NCBI RefSeq assembly: GCF_037975245.1
Contig: NC_092578.1
Span: 9,776,359-9,840,358, forward strand
Origin: Apostichopus japonicus
Lineage: Eukaryota; Echinodermata; Holothuroidea; Aspidochirotida; Stichopodidae
Reading direction: 5' to 3'
DNA: 64,000 nucleotides
The notes under the pieces were generated by a model that was given only the letters and a program-made list of their open reading frames with translations, was not told the DNA's origin and made no database searches. Below are positions 21,775 through 32,800 of this stretch, piece by piece. How positions within the stretch are numbered: the first letter of the stretch is position 1; every line of letters begins with the position of its first letter. The position numbers and the translations under genes are program-made.

Positions 21775-22223
21775 CAAGGGCGGCGGAAGCCTTTTAATCT
21801 GGGGGCACCGACGTCGAAGGGCACTTTGCAGAAATTAGATTGGACGGATGCAGCCTGATATTTAGTACCCTTTATAACTCTTATTGTATTATCTTGTTTT
21901 CGTGTACACATCACTCCACCAACGCCCCCCCCCCACCCTCAAGGAAAAAATGCATACTAGCACTGCAATATCCAATGTGCAAATTGGGAAACAAGGAACA
22001 AGTTTTCGGAGAAAATGAGGTGAAATCATAATAAAGTCCAAGTCCCTTAATTAAATGCATTAATAGTTCTAAATTAGGATTAGATCTCTTATTGAAATAT
22101 CGCTGACCTAATAAGGTGATCAAGAGTACAATTTTTATGTAGAAAAAGGGCACATTTTTAACCTGAGGAAAAGTGGGGGCACGTGCCCCTGTGAACCCCC
22201 CCCCCCCGGTTCCGCCGCCCTTG
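21775..22223. mobile_element. hAT-like MITE with perfect 8-bp target duplication
   Basis: 449 bp, starting CAAGGGCGGCGGAAGCC and ending GGTTCCGCCGCCCTTG, flanked by TTTACGAA at 21,767-21,774 and 22,224-22,231. The inverted repeat and the exact 8-bp duplication are direct sequence evidence for a hAT-type insertion. G and C runs lie just inside each end. No transposase. Confidence 0.88.
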
Positions 22224-23149
22224 TTTACGAAAATAATGACAATTTTATCTAGGATCGGTAAATCTTAGTTTAGTAGAAAAAGGAATCAGACGTCGGCAAA
22301 AGAAAGTTCCCATCGAGGAATCCGTAAAGGAAATACAAAAGCTGAGTACAGCATCCTCAACCCTTCAGCAAATTTTAAAATTACTATAATAAATGCTTCT
22401 TAGGATCTGAGTACCAGTGGTTGAGTAGCCTACAGCATTATGAGTACCTATTCATCCGCATGCTTTTTGGGTACTATCAAGTACTTTTGATTACTTAACT
22501 TTACTAGAATATTATGCCTATAACTGCTCTGTGGTGATCATTGCAAGGGCGTAGGAACCGGGGGGCTGGGGCGCCAGCCCCCCAGTGAAAAATATGGGGG
22601 GCGGAAGTATCATTCCGCCCCCCCCCCCCCCGCTCCGCAAGTCAGAAAACCCCTTTTTCATTTCCAAATGAGAAAAAAATCTCATTTGGAGCACCAAATT
22701 GCATCTAAGACCAGGTGAAAATGCAAAATTATTTACAAAATGGAGTGGGTGTTGAAGTGTGCTATATTGCACCAAATTGCATCTGAGGCCACCTGGAAAT
22801 GCAAAAACCCCCCTCCCCTTAGACCCCTTCCCCAGGCCGGCCATCAGTCTTCAGCCGAACGCTGAACTAATGCATATGATTTTCTGTATGATGTGATAAT
22901 AGTAGAAATAAAATTGTTCTGTATATGTTAGCCAAATACAGCACTCATCATTCTCATACCGTTATATGTTCTGTATGTTGATACATTTGGTTTATTACTT
23001 GTATGATACTTCTGGAGCCTATGCATGAGTATAGTAGCCTACTGCTACAGAGTGATACAACAAATTGCAAGGGGAGTTTAAAGTTTCCATAACTTCAACA
23101 AATCAAACCAACTACTCAGGGGCGTAGCGAAGGGGTTTTTGTTGGGGGA

Positions 23150-23785
23150 GTGTGGAGAATTTGATTTGCCGACGGATCTGGAAGTGGTGACTGAAATGGT
23201 GGAGGGGTCTAAGGGGAGGGGGTGTCCCCTCCCCTTTGGCAATTTTTTAGTTTTGAAACGTCCTTAGATGCAATCTGGTGCATATTTTAAGTCATATTTG
23301 ATTTGCCGACGGATCTGGAAGTGGTGACTGAAATGGGGGAGGGGTCTAATTTTTAGTTTTGAAACGTCCTTAGATGCAATCTGATGTATATTTTAAGTCA
23401 AATTTGATTTGCCGACGGATCTGGAAGTGGTGACTGAAATGGGGGAGGGGTCTAATTTTTAGTTTTGAAACGTCCTTAGATGCAATCTGATGTATATTTT
23501 AAGTCAAATTTGATTTGCCGACGGATCTGGAAGTGGTGACTGAAATGGGGGAGGGGTCTAAGTGGAGGGGTGTCCCCCTCCCCCTTTGGAAAATTTTTAG
23601 TTTTGAAACGTCCTTAGATGCAATCTGGTGCATATTTTAAGTCAAATTTGATTTGCTGACGGATCTGGAAGTGGTGACTGAAATGGGGGAGGGGTCTAAG
23701 GGTAGGGGGTCTACCCCTCCCCTTTGGAAAAATTAGTTTGAACGTCCTTAGATGCAATCTGGTGCATATTTTAAGTCAAATTTGG
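23150..23785. repeat. Tandem repeat, five copies, 105-138 bp
   Basis: 'TTTGCCGACGGATCTGGAAG' starts near 23,163, 23,301, 23,407, 23,513 and 23,651. Two unit lengths alternate: about 138 bp with an extra G/C-rich 'ggagggggtgtcccc' insert, and about 105 bp without it. Each unit also contains GAAACGTCCTTAGATGCAAT. Non-coding. Confidence 0.88.
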
Positions 23786-23920
23786 CACGGAAGAAGCTCC
23801 CGTTCTCCTTTTTCTATTCAGCTTTCCTTCTTTCTTCCCCTTCCGCTCTCTTCACCTTTTCTCCTTTTGCCGACGGACCCAAAATTTGCCGACAGCGATT
23901 AGGATTGCGACAAGGATTGC

Positions 23921-23921
23921 G

Positions 23922-23957
<36 letters not shown>

Positions 23958-23975
23958 CTCTATATATAAATACAT
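23921..23975. repeat. TA microsatellite
   Basis: Mostly (TA)n, just upstream of the hammerhead and Penelope-like remnant. Confidence 0.9.
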
Positions 23976-24017
23976 ATGTATACAGTAAATGAAGATCAAC
24001 ACACCACAAAAATTCCA

Positions 24018-24059
24018 CTTCACGACCGGTTTCGTCCTTTCGGGACTCATCAGGCGAAG
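24018..24059 (-). ncRNA. Hammerhead ribozyme (type I, minimal helix III)
   Basis: Read on the minus strand: stem I arm CTTCGC, core CTGATGA, stem II G-TCC / GGA-C closed by loop CGAAA, core GAAA, helix III C-C/G-G, cleavage triplet GTC, and stem I arm GTGAAG. All invariant core residues (CUGANGA, GAAA, U-H before the scissile bond) are present. Stem I has six pairs including one G-U. Helix III is only three pairs (ACCGGT is self-complementary) with no loop, as in the minimal hammerheads known from Penelope-like elements, which may act as dimers. It sits about 100 bp upstream of a Penelope reverse-transcriptase remnant, but on the opposite strand. Confidence 0.82.
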
Positions 24060-24129
24060 GTAGGAATCAATTCTGGAACTTGTCATAGACCGAAGTCCGT
24101 ACCACTCGACCACAGTGATTCTACAAGTG

Positions 24130-25110
24130 TGTGAATGCGTATAAACTGACTTTGTATAACTGTCAATTAGGGCGTATGAGGGCTGAAGTGATGCAACTTG
24201 TCTTGACCGGCAATAAACTGGTATTTGGCAACAAACACTACCTCCAGATTCATGGCACCGCAATAGGTACTAAACTGCTCCTTCTTTTGCCACATCTTTA
24301 TGGGAAACCTTGAGAAAGAATGTCTATCTCAACAAAACTTGACACCACACATATGGTTACGTTTCATTGACGATATCTTTATGATATGGACTCAAGGTGG
24401 GGCAAAACTAAAACTCTTCCTTGATGACATAAACTTGTTTCATCACACAATCAAATTTACTGCAGAGTTTTAGACCTGACGTTCACTTCCTGGACACCAC
24501 TGTGACCCTACAAATGACTTGTTCAATAAACCTACGAACGAGCACAACTACCTCTTACCAAGCAGCTGCCGTCCACGTCATCGTATCAGAGACATTCAAT
24601 AGTCAAGCGCTGCGCATTCAACGCATTTGCTCTTCTGAAGTCCAATTTTAATTCTCGCACCAAAGAACTGTCACAACACCTTCTCAACAGACAGTTTTTT
24701 TTGGGGTACTATTGAAATTGAAATATTGAAGTACAAAACTCACCAAAGCAGTTCCAAAAGGATACCACTGGTTCCTGAATTCCACCCTGGTCTCCCACCA
24801 CTGGCAAATATCATTCACAAGAATTTTCACACTTCAAAGCATGAAACGTCTAAAACCAGTTTTCTCAGAACCACTTGTCATTTCAGTTACAAGACCCAGA
24901 AACCTACATGACATTTTCCATCTTTTTTTTCATCTTTTCAGGATGACAACCCATCAGGGGAAAACAAACTAGAAAATACAGGATCATTGCCCTGTACACA
25001 AAATTGCAAAATGTGCTTTCGTGATTCTACTGGGGCCCTTCAGAGCTACCAGACTAAACACACGTCAATTGTTCACATCCAGCTGCAAAAGTGCTAAATA
25101 CATAGAAGTA
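24130..25110 (+). mobile_element. Penelope-like retroelement, decayed reverse transcriptase
   Basis: Plus-strand frames, broken by several frameshifts and stops, give LVLTGNKLVFGNKHYLQIHG, then FMGNLEKECL, then MWLRFIDDIFMIWTQGG with the catalytic RFIDDIF. Next come NLFHHTIKFTAE, VHFLDTTVTL, then VPLVPEFHPGLPPLANIIHK and LPCTQNCKMC. These blocks and their order are those of Penelope-like reverse transcriptases. The GIY-YIG endonuclease that normally follows was not found; AT and CA microsatellites take its place. The copy is 5'-truncated and inactive. Confidence 0.85.
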
Positions 25111-25159
25111 GAGCAAGTATATAATATGGTATACATATATGGTAACCATATGTAGGTTA

Positions 25160-25330
25160 CCATATACATATACTATATTATATATATATATATATCCAGA
25201 CCCGGTGGCTACATATGTATACAGATACATACACCCATACACACACGTACACGCACGCACACACGTACACATACGCATTCATGCAATCACATACATACAG
25301 GCATACTTACACACACACATACATTTTGAA
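25160..25330. repeat. AT and CA/TACA microsatellites
   Basis: Short (TA)n at about 25,178-25,193, then a CACACGTACACGCACG-type tract to about 25,322. Open frames here are repeat artefacts. Confidence 0.85.
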
Positions 25331-25835
25331 TTTATGTGCTCCATTACAATCATTCGTAGACCGAATGGAGAGATTTAAAAATAACACAAATGAAGAAAAA
25401 ATTGTCTTTCATTTTCTGTCTCGACTTCTTCTGTTTTCATGTTTTAGCTGCTTTAGATTTATTGAAACAGCTTTTTTACAGTTCCAGTAAAACAGCAGTT
25501 ACAAATCAACTGTCCAGACATTTCTCTTAATTAAAAAGTTTAAAAATTGGGAAAAATTAGGAAATAAAGAGTTTAATTTAATCTAAAAAAGAAAGTGGCA
25601 CAAGTTCCTTTATTCATCCTCTATATTTGTGTAATAACTACTAGAGCTATAAATGATAGGATAATTATCAGTACTAGATTCAGGTGAAATCAGAAAACTT
25701 CAAATGTTAATCCATTGTCCTCCTTAATGAGATTCAAAACACAGGCTACATTATTATAAAGCAAAACATGTTACACTATAATTTTAAAGATGTTCCACTG
25801 ACTGTAACATAATATGTTCCACTATCGCATAAGAC

Positions 25836-26306
25836 AGGGATGTGCCCAGGATATACTGATCGCCGTCCTGAGGGAGGGGTCTAAGGGGGAGGGGGTGTCG
25901 TCCTCCCCCCTTTAAGAAATTTTTTGATTTTTGAAGGTGCTCAGATGCCAATAGCTGGCACTTGTGTAGCTTTTTAAGCACATACATTAGTTTTGCTAAA
26001 AATTTACATTTTAAATTTTGTTTCTAGTGAAATACATTAGTACCTGGTAAAAGTTATTAGTTTGCTTCAAAGAGATTTTATAAGGGACTGATTGAGAGCC
26101 ATAAGTAATGTTTCTCGCATGCGTAACTGATGCATTATTAGTCTGTATGATTTTGGCATAGGCTAGGCCCACTTTACGTTGAATATATTGTTAGGAATGT
26201 TGGGATTTTAGATGAAAATAGTGCTGGGCGGGATTCACATTTTTTAAGACAGTGCCAGGCGGTAATTTTTAGTGCTGGGCGGGCCGCCCAGCGTGGGCAC
26301 GTCCCT
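25836..26306. mobile_element. hAT-like MITE inserted in a minisatellite
   Basis: Begins AGGGATGTGCCCAGG and ends CAGCGTGGGCACGTCCCT. Flanks are CATAAGAC (25,828-25,835) and CATAAGAT (26,307-26,314), a 7/8 match. The host sequence on both sides is a short repeat built on AAGATGTTCC...CTAGCA, so the element landed in a minisatellite. Related ends occur at about 31,796 and 52,297. Confidence 0.75.
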
Positions 26307-26671
26307 CATAAGATGTTCCTCTCTAGCACAAGATGTTCCTCTCTAGCATAACATGGTCAACTAGAACAAACTGAAATTCATTGGCTACCTTTTCTACAGT
26401 AATGTAACAACCAACATAACTCTGATCTTTTCTATACCAAACAGTGAATGTTGATGTTTTTAGGAAGACTACCCCTAACCTCATGTTACTACATTAGAGT
26501 TAAACATCATTTCAGTGAAAAGGGAACACACCTGGACAGCAGGCTACTGTTCAATCTCCAGGTGCTTCTAATATCACACTGTATATGTGAAATTACATCA
26601 ATACTACCAATAGACATGTGCTGGTGCTAAACACAGCTTATCTTCCACAAAAATGATAGAAATATTAATTC

Positions 26672-26677
26672 TTTATT
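26672..26677 (-). terminator. Poly(A) signal of WDR12
   Basis: AATAAA on the minus strand, about 114 bases past the WDR12 stop codon, a normal distance for a short 3' UTR. Confidence 0.6.
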
Positions 26678-26790
26678 AGCAATTATGACAAAGAAATAGT
26701 TGTTTATCTATATTTCTGTAGACTTCAGGATGTCTTAGGTCAATATCATCTGTGCATTCCTTTATCCACATGTGGTTCCTTCCTTGTCAG

Positions 26791-26889
26791 TTACCTCTCC
26801 ATAGCATCACCTTCTTCACTGGGGCTTATCCTGACACCTCCAGATGAAAATATGTGAAGATTATTATCAGCTGCTCCACATAAAAGTAG
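26791..26889 (-). CDS. WDR12: WDR12 exon 11, last, with stop
   Basis: Encodes [18 protein letters not shown] to DAMER and TAA. Matches LLLSGGADNKLYSY of human WDR12. Acceptor ccatag. Confidence 0.93.
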   Translation of the reverse strand, partial: LLLCGAADNNLHIFSSGGVRISPSEEGDAMER

Positions 26890-29800
26890 CTATGGAAGAA
26901 AATAATCAATAAATTAATGTCTTGATGAAACAATTAGGTAAATAACGATGATCAGACTTAACGAACAAAACTAATCTTAAAATGTTTTAGGCTGCTAAAG
27001 TAACTTCTATCAGTCCAGGTTACAACTTTTTAGTTTTTGAGAAATAACTCTTTAAACATCTCAGACTCGTCAATGAAGTGACTGGACCACTAAGTCTAAC
27101 ACACTGATACTATTAGATCATCTCATCAGATGCAAGACAAATGTCAATAGGAATGCGAAAGAATTTAATGGCTTCAAATGACATGTTAACATTTCATAAC
27201 AAATTAGTCAAGAACAAACGGTATTGGATGTCATCAAAGGGTGCTCTGTTACGCATATGAAGTAAAAATAAATCAAATATAAAAACATGTTTTGGTTGAT
27301 TTAATTGACAAAATAAGTAAGAGCTGACCACATCATCAACTTAGACTTTTAAGGAGCATTCCAGAAATTTACCATATATATTGTAAAACTGAATTTCTAG
27401 AAAACCAAAAATAGCTACAGAAACATTACAATTGATTTCCCTTGACCTAATAACATATCCAGACTAATGTGTTGTTTAGAATATGAACTTGTTTAGGTTG
27501 AGTTATTAGAATTATAAAGCAATTAATCACCATTAACATTAATACCTTCACTATGGAGAACAAACTGCAGTAGCATTAATACAATCTTATGTTAATAATG
27601 AAGAAATTCTGGCAAAAGACCTCTAAAGCTCTTTCCATGGCTTTACATTGTTGTGGACAATACAACTCAGCATATCCTGTATTTGTACCTTGTAGGTGTT
27701 TTCAAAGCTAGATCCATTGCAATGGCCAGCAAGGTTATTTTGACATTCCAAACAACTAATAGAATCAGTGATATCTCAGTCTCGTCTACACTATTCATTT
27801 CATATTGTTCATTGGCTGGTATGTTATTCCGATGTTACTTCTCTCAGCCTGCAGATGACTCTTTAGACTATTCACTTGAAGACAAACATAGCGCTTACAT
27901 TTTAGAAACATTTGTTTCTAAATTTGAAACATGTAAATTAAGAGTTACATACCTCAGCTATGGACCAATCAACAGCTAGGACTTTATCTTTAATACCGGA
28001 CATGTCAAACAAGGGAGCCTTTGGACTGTTGGACGAAAATGGAAAAGCTCAAATGAAGAAACAATATCACCAAAAACAGAATGCTCAGTGCTTATGAATA
28101 TGTATAACTTTCATCAAAATATTATAAGTTCTTTCAGTAAAAATAAAGGAATAATTCTTTCTTTGGAAGTTCACTGTTCATGAGCAAAAGCAAGAAATAT
28201 ATGAGAGTGAGAGCAAAGCATGGTAAGAATTCTATATACAAGGTAATAAACATACATGCTTATGAATCAGAAAGGTTCACATTGGTATCTGATATCCCGC
28301 TGCAGTTACCATAGAAACATAAAGATATACCGATGCCTAATAATCTGCTTGATTAAACTTGACACTTGTTCTGTACAAATGACTTTGTCATGACTTCACT
28401 CTAAAGCTTGCAAAAAACAGTTGCAAAGTGATTAAAGTAATTATTTGTGTAGAGTGCTTTAATAGCTGATGATACATGTTATAGTCCCTCACTGATTCAC
28501 TATCAATTACATTCATGAATGTGTTGATGGAAGTTCATAATGCACAGAATTGATCATGTCAAGCAATCCATGTACCAAAAGAACATCAACGCAGTTTACA
28601 TTCATTCCAATAACAGATAGTGTAAATACAGAATATAAACTAGAAAACCAAGGAAAAGGTCAAAAGTTATACATTTATATTTATTTGCATGTATGCTGGT
28701 AAGAAGTCACTTAACATTTATTTTGTCTTCTATTTAAATATATGAGACTTCTGGATATGAAATTGAAGAAACAATAATCTTTCAGTTGATAAGGCACATG
28801 CAGAAAACTGCTGTGGTTTATAATGTTGAGTATATAACCCATGCATGCTGATAAGCGAGTAGGAAAAGTATTCAAAATTGACCTTAAAAACTGACCTTCT
28901 AATGTCCCACATTTTGATTTGTTTATCGTAACCACCTGACAGCAGTTGGTGTTGGTTGTCAGGTGACCAGGCAACAGACGACACCCAGCCTGCATGATGA
29001 GTCAACGATGAGTGCACCACAGAACCTGATTTTTCTCTGGGGTCCCATAACCGAACGTGTCTGTCAACACTTCCTGAAGCTAACAGTTTACTCAAAGGGG
29101 AGTAAGAAATGCTAAGAAAAGCTTTAGTACCAGTCTGTCAAGACAAAACAAAAACCAAATTGTGTTATTAACATGGTTAAAAGCAACACATTTAGAGTTG
29201 TAACAACAGAAGATGTTTGTCAGTGTGGGATATCATCTGGAGTACAACCACCTTGTTGATGAACAGTTCATATTTTAACAGTTTATGACGCAGTACATTG
29301 GATGTACTAAAAAGCCATGTTATAAATAGCATTTGTTATCTGGCAAAGTACATAAGGCAAACTCAAATACAACATATAAAGTCAACTGTTATTTAATTCT
29401 TCATAGGACCTGTTTGGGTATATGGACTATATACGTTGCTGTCCATTTGTGAATAAATTGATCCTTTTATCAAAAGATCTATAAATATATGTTTAACATA
29501 TATAAACACAAACCAGAGAGGATGTGTGGGTTGCTGTGGTAACATCCCATATGTTCATTGTGTGGTCCCATGATGCACTGCATACTTCGTTTTCACCAAT
29601 CCAGAGCACAGATGAGACAGCTTCTTTATGGCCTTCAAGAGTAATGAGAGGTGTCTGCTCGGAGAGGAACCAAATATTTAGGATTAAATGCTGGCAACTA
29701 ATGAGTAATACATCTGGCTCTGTGCATTTCATATACAGTTTCAATGTCGAAATTGGGGATAACGTTCCCGGATTTCTTCAAAGCAGAGAATTATGTTTGG

Positions 29801-32800
29801 CCAAAACTGTACTGTCTACTGGAACAATGTTCAAAAGACCTTTAAAATTTCTAGAATGTCTGTTAATAAAAATAGATCACCTAGACATACAAGTTGTCAT
29901 AGCAGGCTTTGCCTAGCCTAGCCTATTATTATCATAAGAATCAAGAATGTTGTGTAATTTTCAATTATCATGTTGTGACAAGTACTTGAGCCTGTGTGAC
30001 CTGCTCTAGTGTTCAGTCTAGTATATAATGGAAAACTTGATGATTTATCCCAAACAGAATGACAGTTTCCTTAAATGATTCAGAGAGTTTTTTTTTCATA
30101 CTATAATACACATTCTTATCACACTTGTTAAAGTATCAATTTGCTGGTTACCCTGGTAGCAGGCTTTGGATTTTCTGTTTTGACTTTCTTTCGTTCTTGT
30201 TCGCTTTCTTCGGATGGATTATCTTCAATTTCTGTCGGTATTCAAAAGAAAAAGAAAACTCAAAACTTGTCAACCTTTCATAACTGTTTGAATGATTCTA
30301 CACAAACTCCACAAATACGATCCTAATCACATAAATGGAGGTACACCATTAACAGTACACTATTGAAATGGTGTTTCTCGTTACTTTTCGTCTCAGCATA
30401 GGAGAAAGCAATGATGATGATCAAATGATTTATTTTTTCTCCATGTTTTATCATTGTAATGGTTTAACTTGAGACACTGTCTCTGAAGCACTGCTGTTCA
30501 AGACTAGCTACAGTTAATTTCATGCTCATCTTACTACAGAAATGTAAAAATGTTTGTTTAGATGCACAGTACTGTACCTGTTGACCATATTTTGATAGTT
30601 TTGTCGAATGATGCACTGCATATCTGTAATAGATTCATAGAAAGCAAACAACTTATTGATATGTGAAGTCTTGTAACGAAGCTCAAACAAACCAAACATT
30701 AATAAATCATTCCTTAAGAACATCAACTTTTAAGCTCTACAATTCCAGAAAACAGGCTACCAATGAATTTAATATTTCAGTAAACCAAAGACGACTTTCA
30801 CTACCAATAACAGCATTTACTGAAGAAACAAGAGGCCAATCGCAAAATCACTTTAATGAGTACTTCCTTATGGCTGCATAACAACTTTTAAATTCATGAA
30901 TATTGCACTGAACAAAACACCATGACTTCTGACCTAAGACATTTCAACTACAATACATATTTTGACAATATTACTTAATTTTGATGGTTGCATGTCTATT
31001 CAACATTTGCCCTCTTGTTTCTACATTTTTTCTTTAATTTCTAGATGGCTATGCACACATTAACAAAATGCTAAATAACAAATAAAATGAATTGCCTGTT
31101 TTCACCTCAGGTCCTTGAAATATATGTATTTTGTAGTATTTCCTTGTTTGACATGGCAAATGCTGTGTAATTAGCTTGGTTAATGAAGCTTAATCAAATT
31201 CATACAGGTTCAAGGCTAACATCATTGAGTTACCTGCACTATTGAAGGCTTGCAAGTTCATTTTGAACAGATGCTTAAGATGTAAGACAAGTTAAACAAA
31301 CACATTACACTTGTGTTTCTTAACATGTTCTACTTCTCACACTCTTAGAAATGTAAAATGAACTTCTGCATCCCCTTAGCCATATGTGGATGAATGCTTT
31401 GTGCATTAAGCTTAGGGCCCTTGGTGGGATCCACACACCTACTTTTGTGACCTAGGGACCCTGGAAGTCAACTCATTTTGGTGCAATGTAGGAGTTAGAG
31501 ACTGCTTAAAGTAGCGCACACATCTGATTTTACAGATCACATACAGAAAGTAAATTAAATTTGCATCCTTGATAAAATTAAATGATACATTACACCTACA
31601 AACAATGTGTAACATTATAACTTTGAAAATGTTGGTCTATCAGAGAACCCTTATATTTAACTGGCCAGAAATGGGTTTAATGAAAGAGCTGAATCTAAGC
31701 TTTCATTTGCTAGTATAACACATTTAATGGGCTATGCTGAAGCACTTGGATATGAAAATGAGTGTTTTAAATGGACACTCCAGCTTGTGACAGTCTCAGG
31801 GATGTGCTCACGCCGGGCGGCAGCGGGCCGCTGCGCCCTGCAGTGCTGAATGCCGCCCAGCACAGACAGTATTTTAAACATTTTGGCCCGGCACTATATT
31901 TGATGATTAATATAACAACTTTTACCGTTACCAAAATATGGGAGAATACTTGACACAGAAGTTAGCTCTGGAACAGGAAAAAGAACATCTAAGCATACTT
32001 GCAAACTTTGCCAAAGGGGAGTGGGATACCCCACCCATTAGACCCCTCCCCCAGGATGTGGATCACACTACCGTACAAACACATCCAGCACTCAAATATT
32101 CCTGAGCACATCCTGCAGGCTGTTGCAACCCACCATTAAATTAGAAATTACTGAAACTACTGAAATTGCTTCTTCAGGAACTGTTTTGTTGATACCTTTA
32201 GCTTTGTACCCCACAGAGCCTTTGCCTGGCACCCCAGGTTAACGACCACTGCCTTACACTTTCACAATATAATTTACGAGGTATTCCATAGCAAAATGCT
32301 ATTCATAATAAGGCAGACTGCTACATAATTGCCACAACTGACAGTAAGTTCGCACCTCAAAGGCTTAGTACTTTCAACCTTTCATGACTAACAAACTTAA
32401 TAACCTGCAAACTGCTACACAACCTGTGAGTACTAAATGATTCTCTGCCTTAAAGGTCTGGACACCTAGCCAATTTCTCCCATATTCAGTACATTTTTTG
32501 TGTAGGATAGTCTCATTCAAAATCTGTTGAAATGTTTTGGCAAGCTCTTTTCGATTCCAAGATTTACACATTTGAAGTTTTGATAAATCTGGGGAAACTC
32601 ATCAAATATGTGCAAACTATGACATAGAGTGTTGCACTCATCAAAATTTCTTAGTTTAGCCCTTGTTAGGTTAACCCCTAATTACAGCCCACATTCATTA
32701 ATGGAATAATGTGATGTTCCTTTCTTCAGAGAAGACTATAAAATATTTCCAAATTTTTTGTTAGGCCACCAACCTTTGTTCAGTGTCCTTGAAACAAAGC

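Larger units (their letters stand above)
18710..26790. other. PMS1-WDR12 intergenic region
   Basis: PMS1 starts at the left edge and WDR12 ends at the right edge. The PMS1 promoter and upstream exon must lie here but I could not identify them. Apart from the elements listed separately, 20,360-20,720 is unusually rich in the palindromic words CCTAGGC and AGGCCTA. About 22,543 a CAAGGGCGTAGGAACCGG sequence resembles a hAT-type terminus without a visible partner, and about 23,118 CAGGGGCGTAGCGAAGG does likewise. No gene was recognised. Confidence 0.5.

Noticed and set aside
25054-25378. Frames rich in Tyr/Thr/His near 25.1-25.4 kb
   Set aside because: Encoded by AT and CA microsatellites.
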